From contig NZ_JAAKZY010000045.1 of assembly GCF_011045015.1 (NCBI RefSeq), positions 1 through 56,387 on the forward strand: 56,387 bases of DNA, read 5' to 3'. Positions within the stretch are counted from its first letter, which is position 1; every line of letters starts with the position of its first letter. Origin of the DNA: Streptomyces scabichelini (lineage in GTDB: Bacteria; Actinomycetota; Actinomycetes; Streptomycetales; Streptomycetaceae). Both the position numbers and the translations under genes were made by a program. Below the pieces are notes generated by a model that saw nothing but the letters and a program-made list of their open reading frames with translations, had not been told where the DNA came from and made no database searches. Shown in pieces: positions 56,211 to 56,387 of this stretch.

Positions 56211-56387
56211 CTCCTGCCGTCGCCCACGTGTGGACGGAGAACGGGGCGCGCCGCGCGCCCCAACCCACCCGCAGCCGCCCACGGCGGGCAGGGGACGGGG
56301 CGGGGGTGTCCGCCCGCAGCGGCCGGCGCGCCAACCCGAGCACCTTCTACCAGCCGACAGCTCGCGCGCCGGTCCGAGGACGGACAC

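Overview
The window is a high-GC actinobacterial chromosome segment, almost certainly Streptomyces. The reasons are very GC-rich codon use, GGAGG-type ribosome sites mixed with leaderless starts, many TetR/LysR/LacI/AraC/ECF regulators, secreted polysaccharide hydrolases with Tat or Sec signals, CBM13 and jacalin-like modules, and dispersed short repeats of the TGGCTGGTCGCGCAGTTCC type. No tRNA, rRNA, CRISPR array, prophage or intact insertion sequence was seen.

Layout. 1-6.2 kb: end of a secreted sphingomyelinase-like phosphodiesterase, a beta-lactamase-fold hydrolase, a TetR/hydrolase operon, and an unusual pair of a membrane-anchored alpha-toroid protein and a cupin. 6.2-7.5 kb: NUDIX hydrolase and a PEP-mutase/isocitrate-lyase family enzyme. 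7.5-17.5 kb: carbohydrate island with a DUF2264 protein, a rhamnogalacturonan acetylesterase, an orphan isoprenoid-synthase-like gene, a coupled pair of GH43 enzymes for type II arabinogalactan, and a divergent beta-helix surface protein. 17.6-24.8 kb: LysR/SDR pair, an aminoglycoside-phosphotransferase-like protein with an in-frame repeat, a threonyl-tRNA synthetase core paralog behind a threonine-codon leader peptide and hairpin, and a TetR/secreted hydrolase pair. 24.8-27.9 kb: scar region with 58-bp direct repeats, a transposase remnant, an oxidoreductase/LysR pair, and broken ends of egtA and egtB. 27.9-33 kb: homocysteine methyltransferase, AtzG-like/amidase pair, ECF sigma factor with a CU044_5270 membrane protein. 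33-36 kb: VOC protein, LacI regulator and ThuA-like protein with shared operators. 36-44.5 kb: membrane proteins, VOC, two AraC regulators, NmrA-type protein, YihY, AidB-like dehydrogenase, an unrecognised secreted protein. 44.5-54.7 kb: GNAT and the complete assimilatory sulfate reduction operon. 54.7-56.4 kb: repeats and a ketopantoate reductase family gene.

How the parts work together. The sulfur operon runs leader peptide, sulfite reductase, 59-aa zinc-ribbon protein, APS/PAPS reductase, APS kinase, sulfate adenylyltransferase (cysD, cysN), a sulfonate/sulfate-type ABC importer (lipoprotein, ATPase, permease) and a sirohydrochlorin chelatase that makes siroheme for the reductase. Most of its junctions are 4-bp overlaps. 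The carbohydrate island combines exo-beta-1,3-galactanase and arabinofuranosidase activities; operator-like palindromes upstream are shared with the LacI regulator about 18 kb away, which suggests a regulon.

The strongest candidate for something undescribed is the threonine attenuator at 21.05-21.22 kb. A promoter places the start of transcription on the ATG of a 16-codon peptide with three consecutive Thr codons, followed by a 15-bp perfect hairpin and an editing-domain-less ThrRS paralog. Secondary candidates are the toroid/cupin pair and the orphan isoprenoid synthase whose start overlaps a 28-codon frame. All assignments come from reading motifs by eye; no database search was run.
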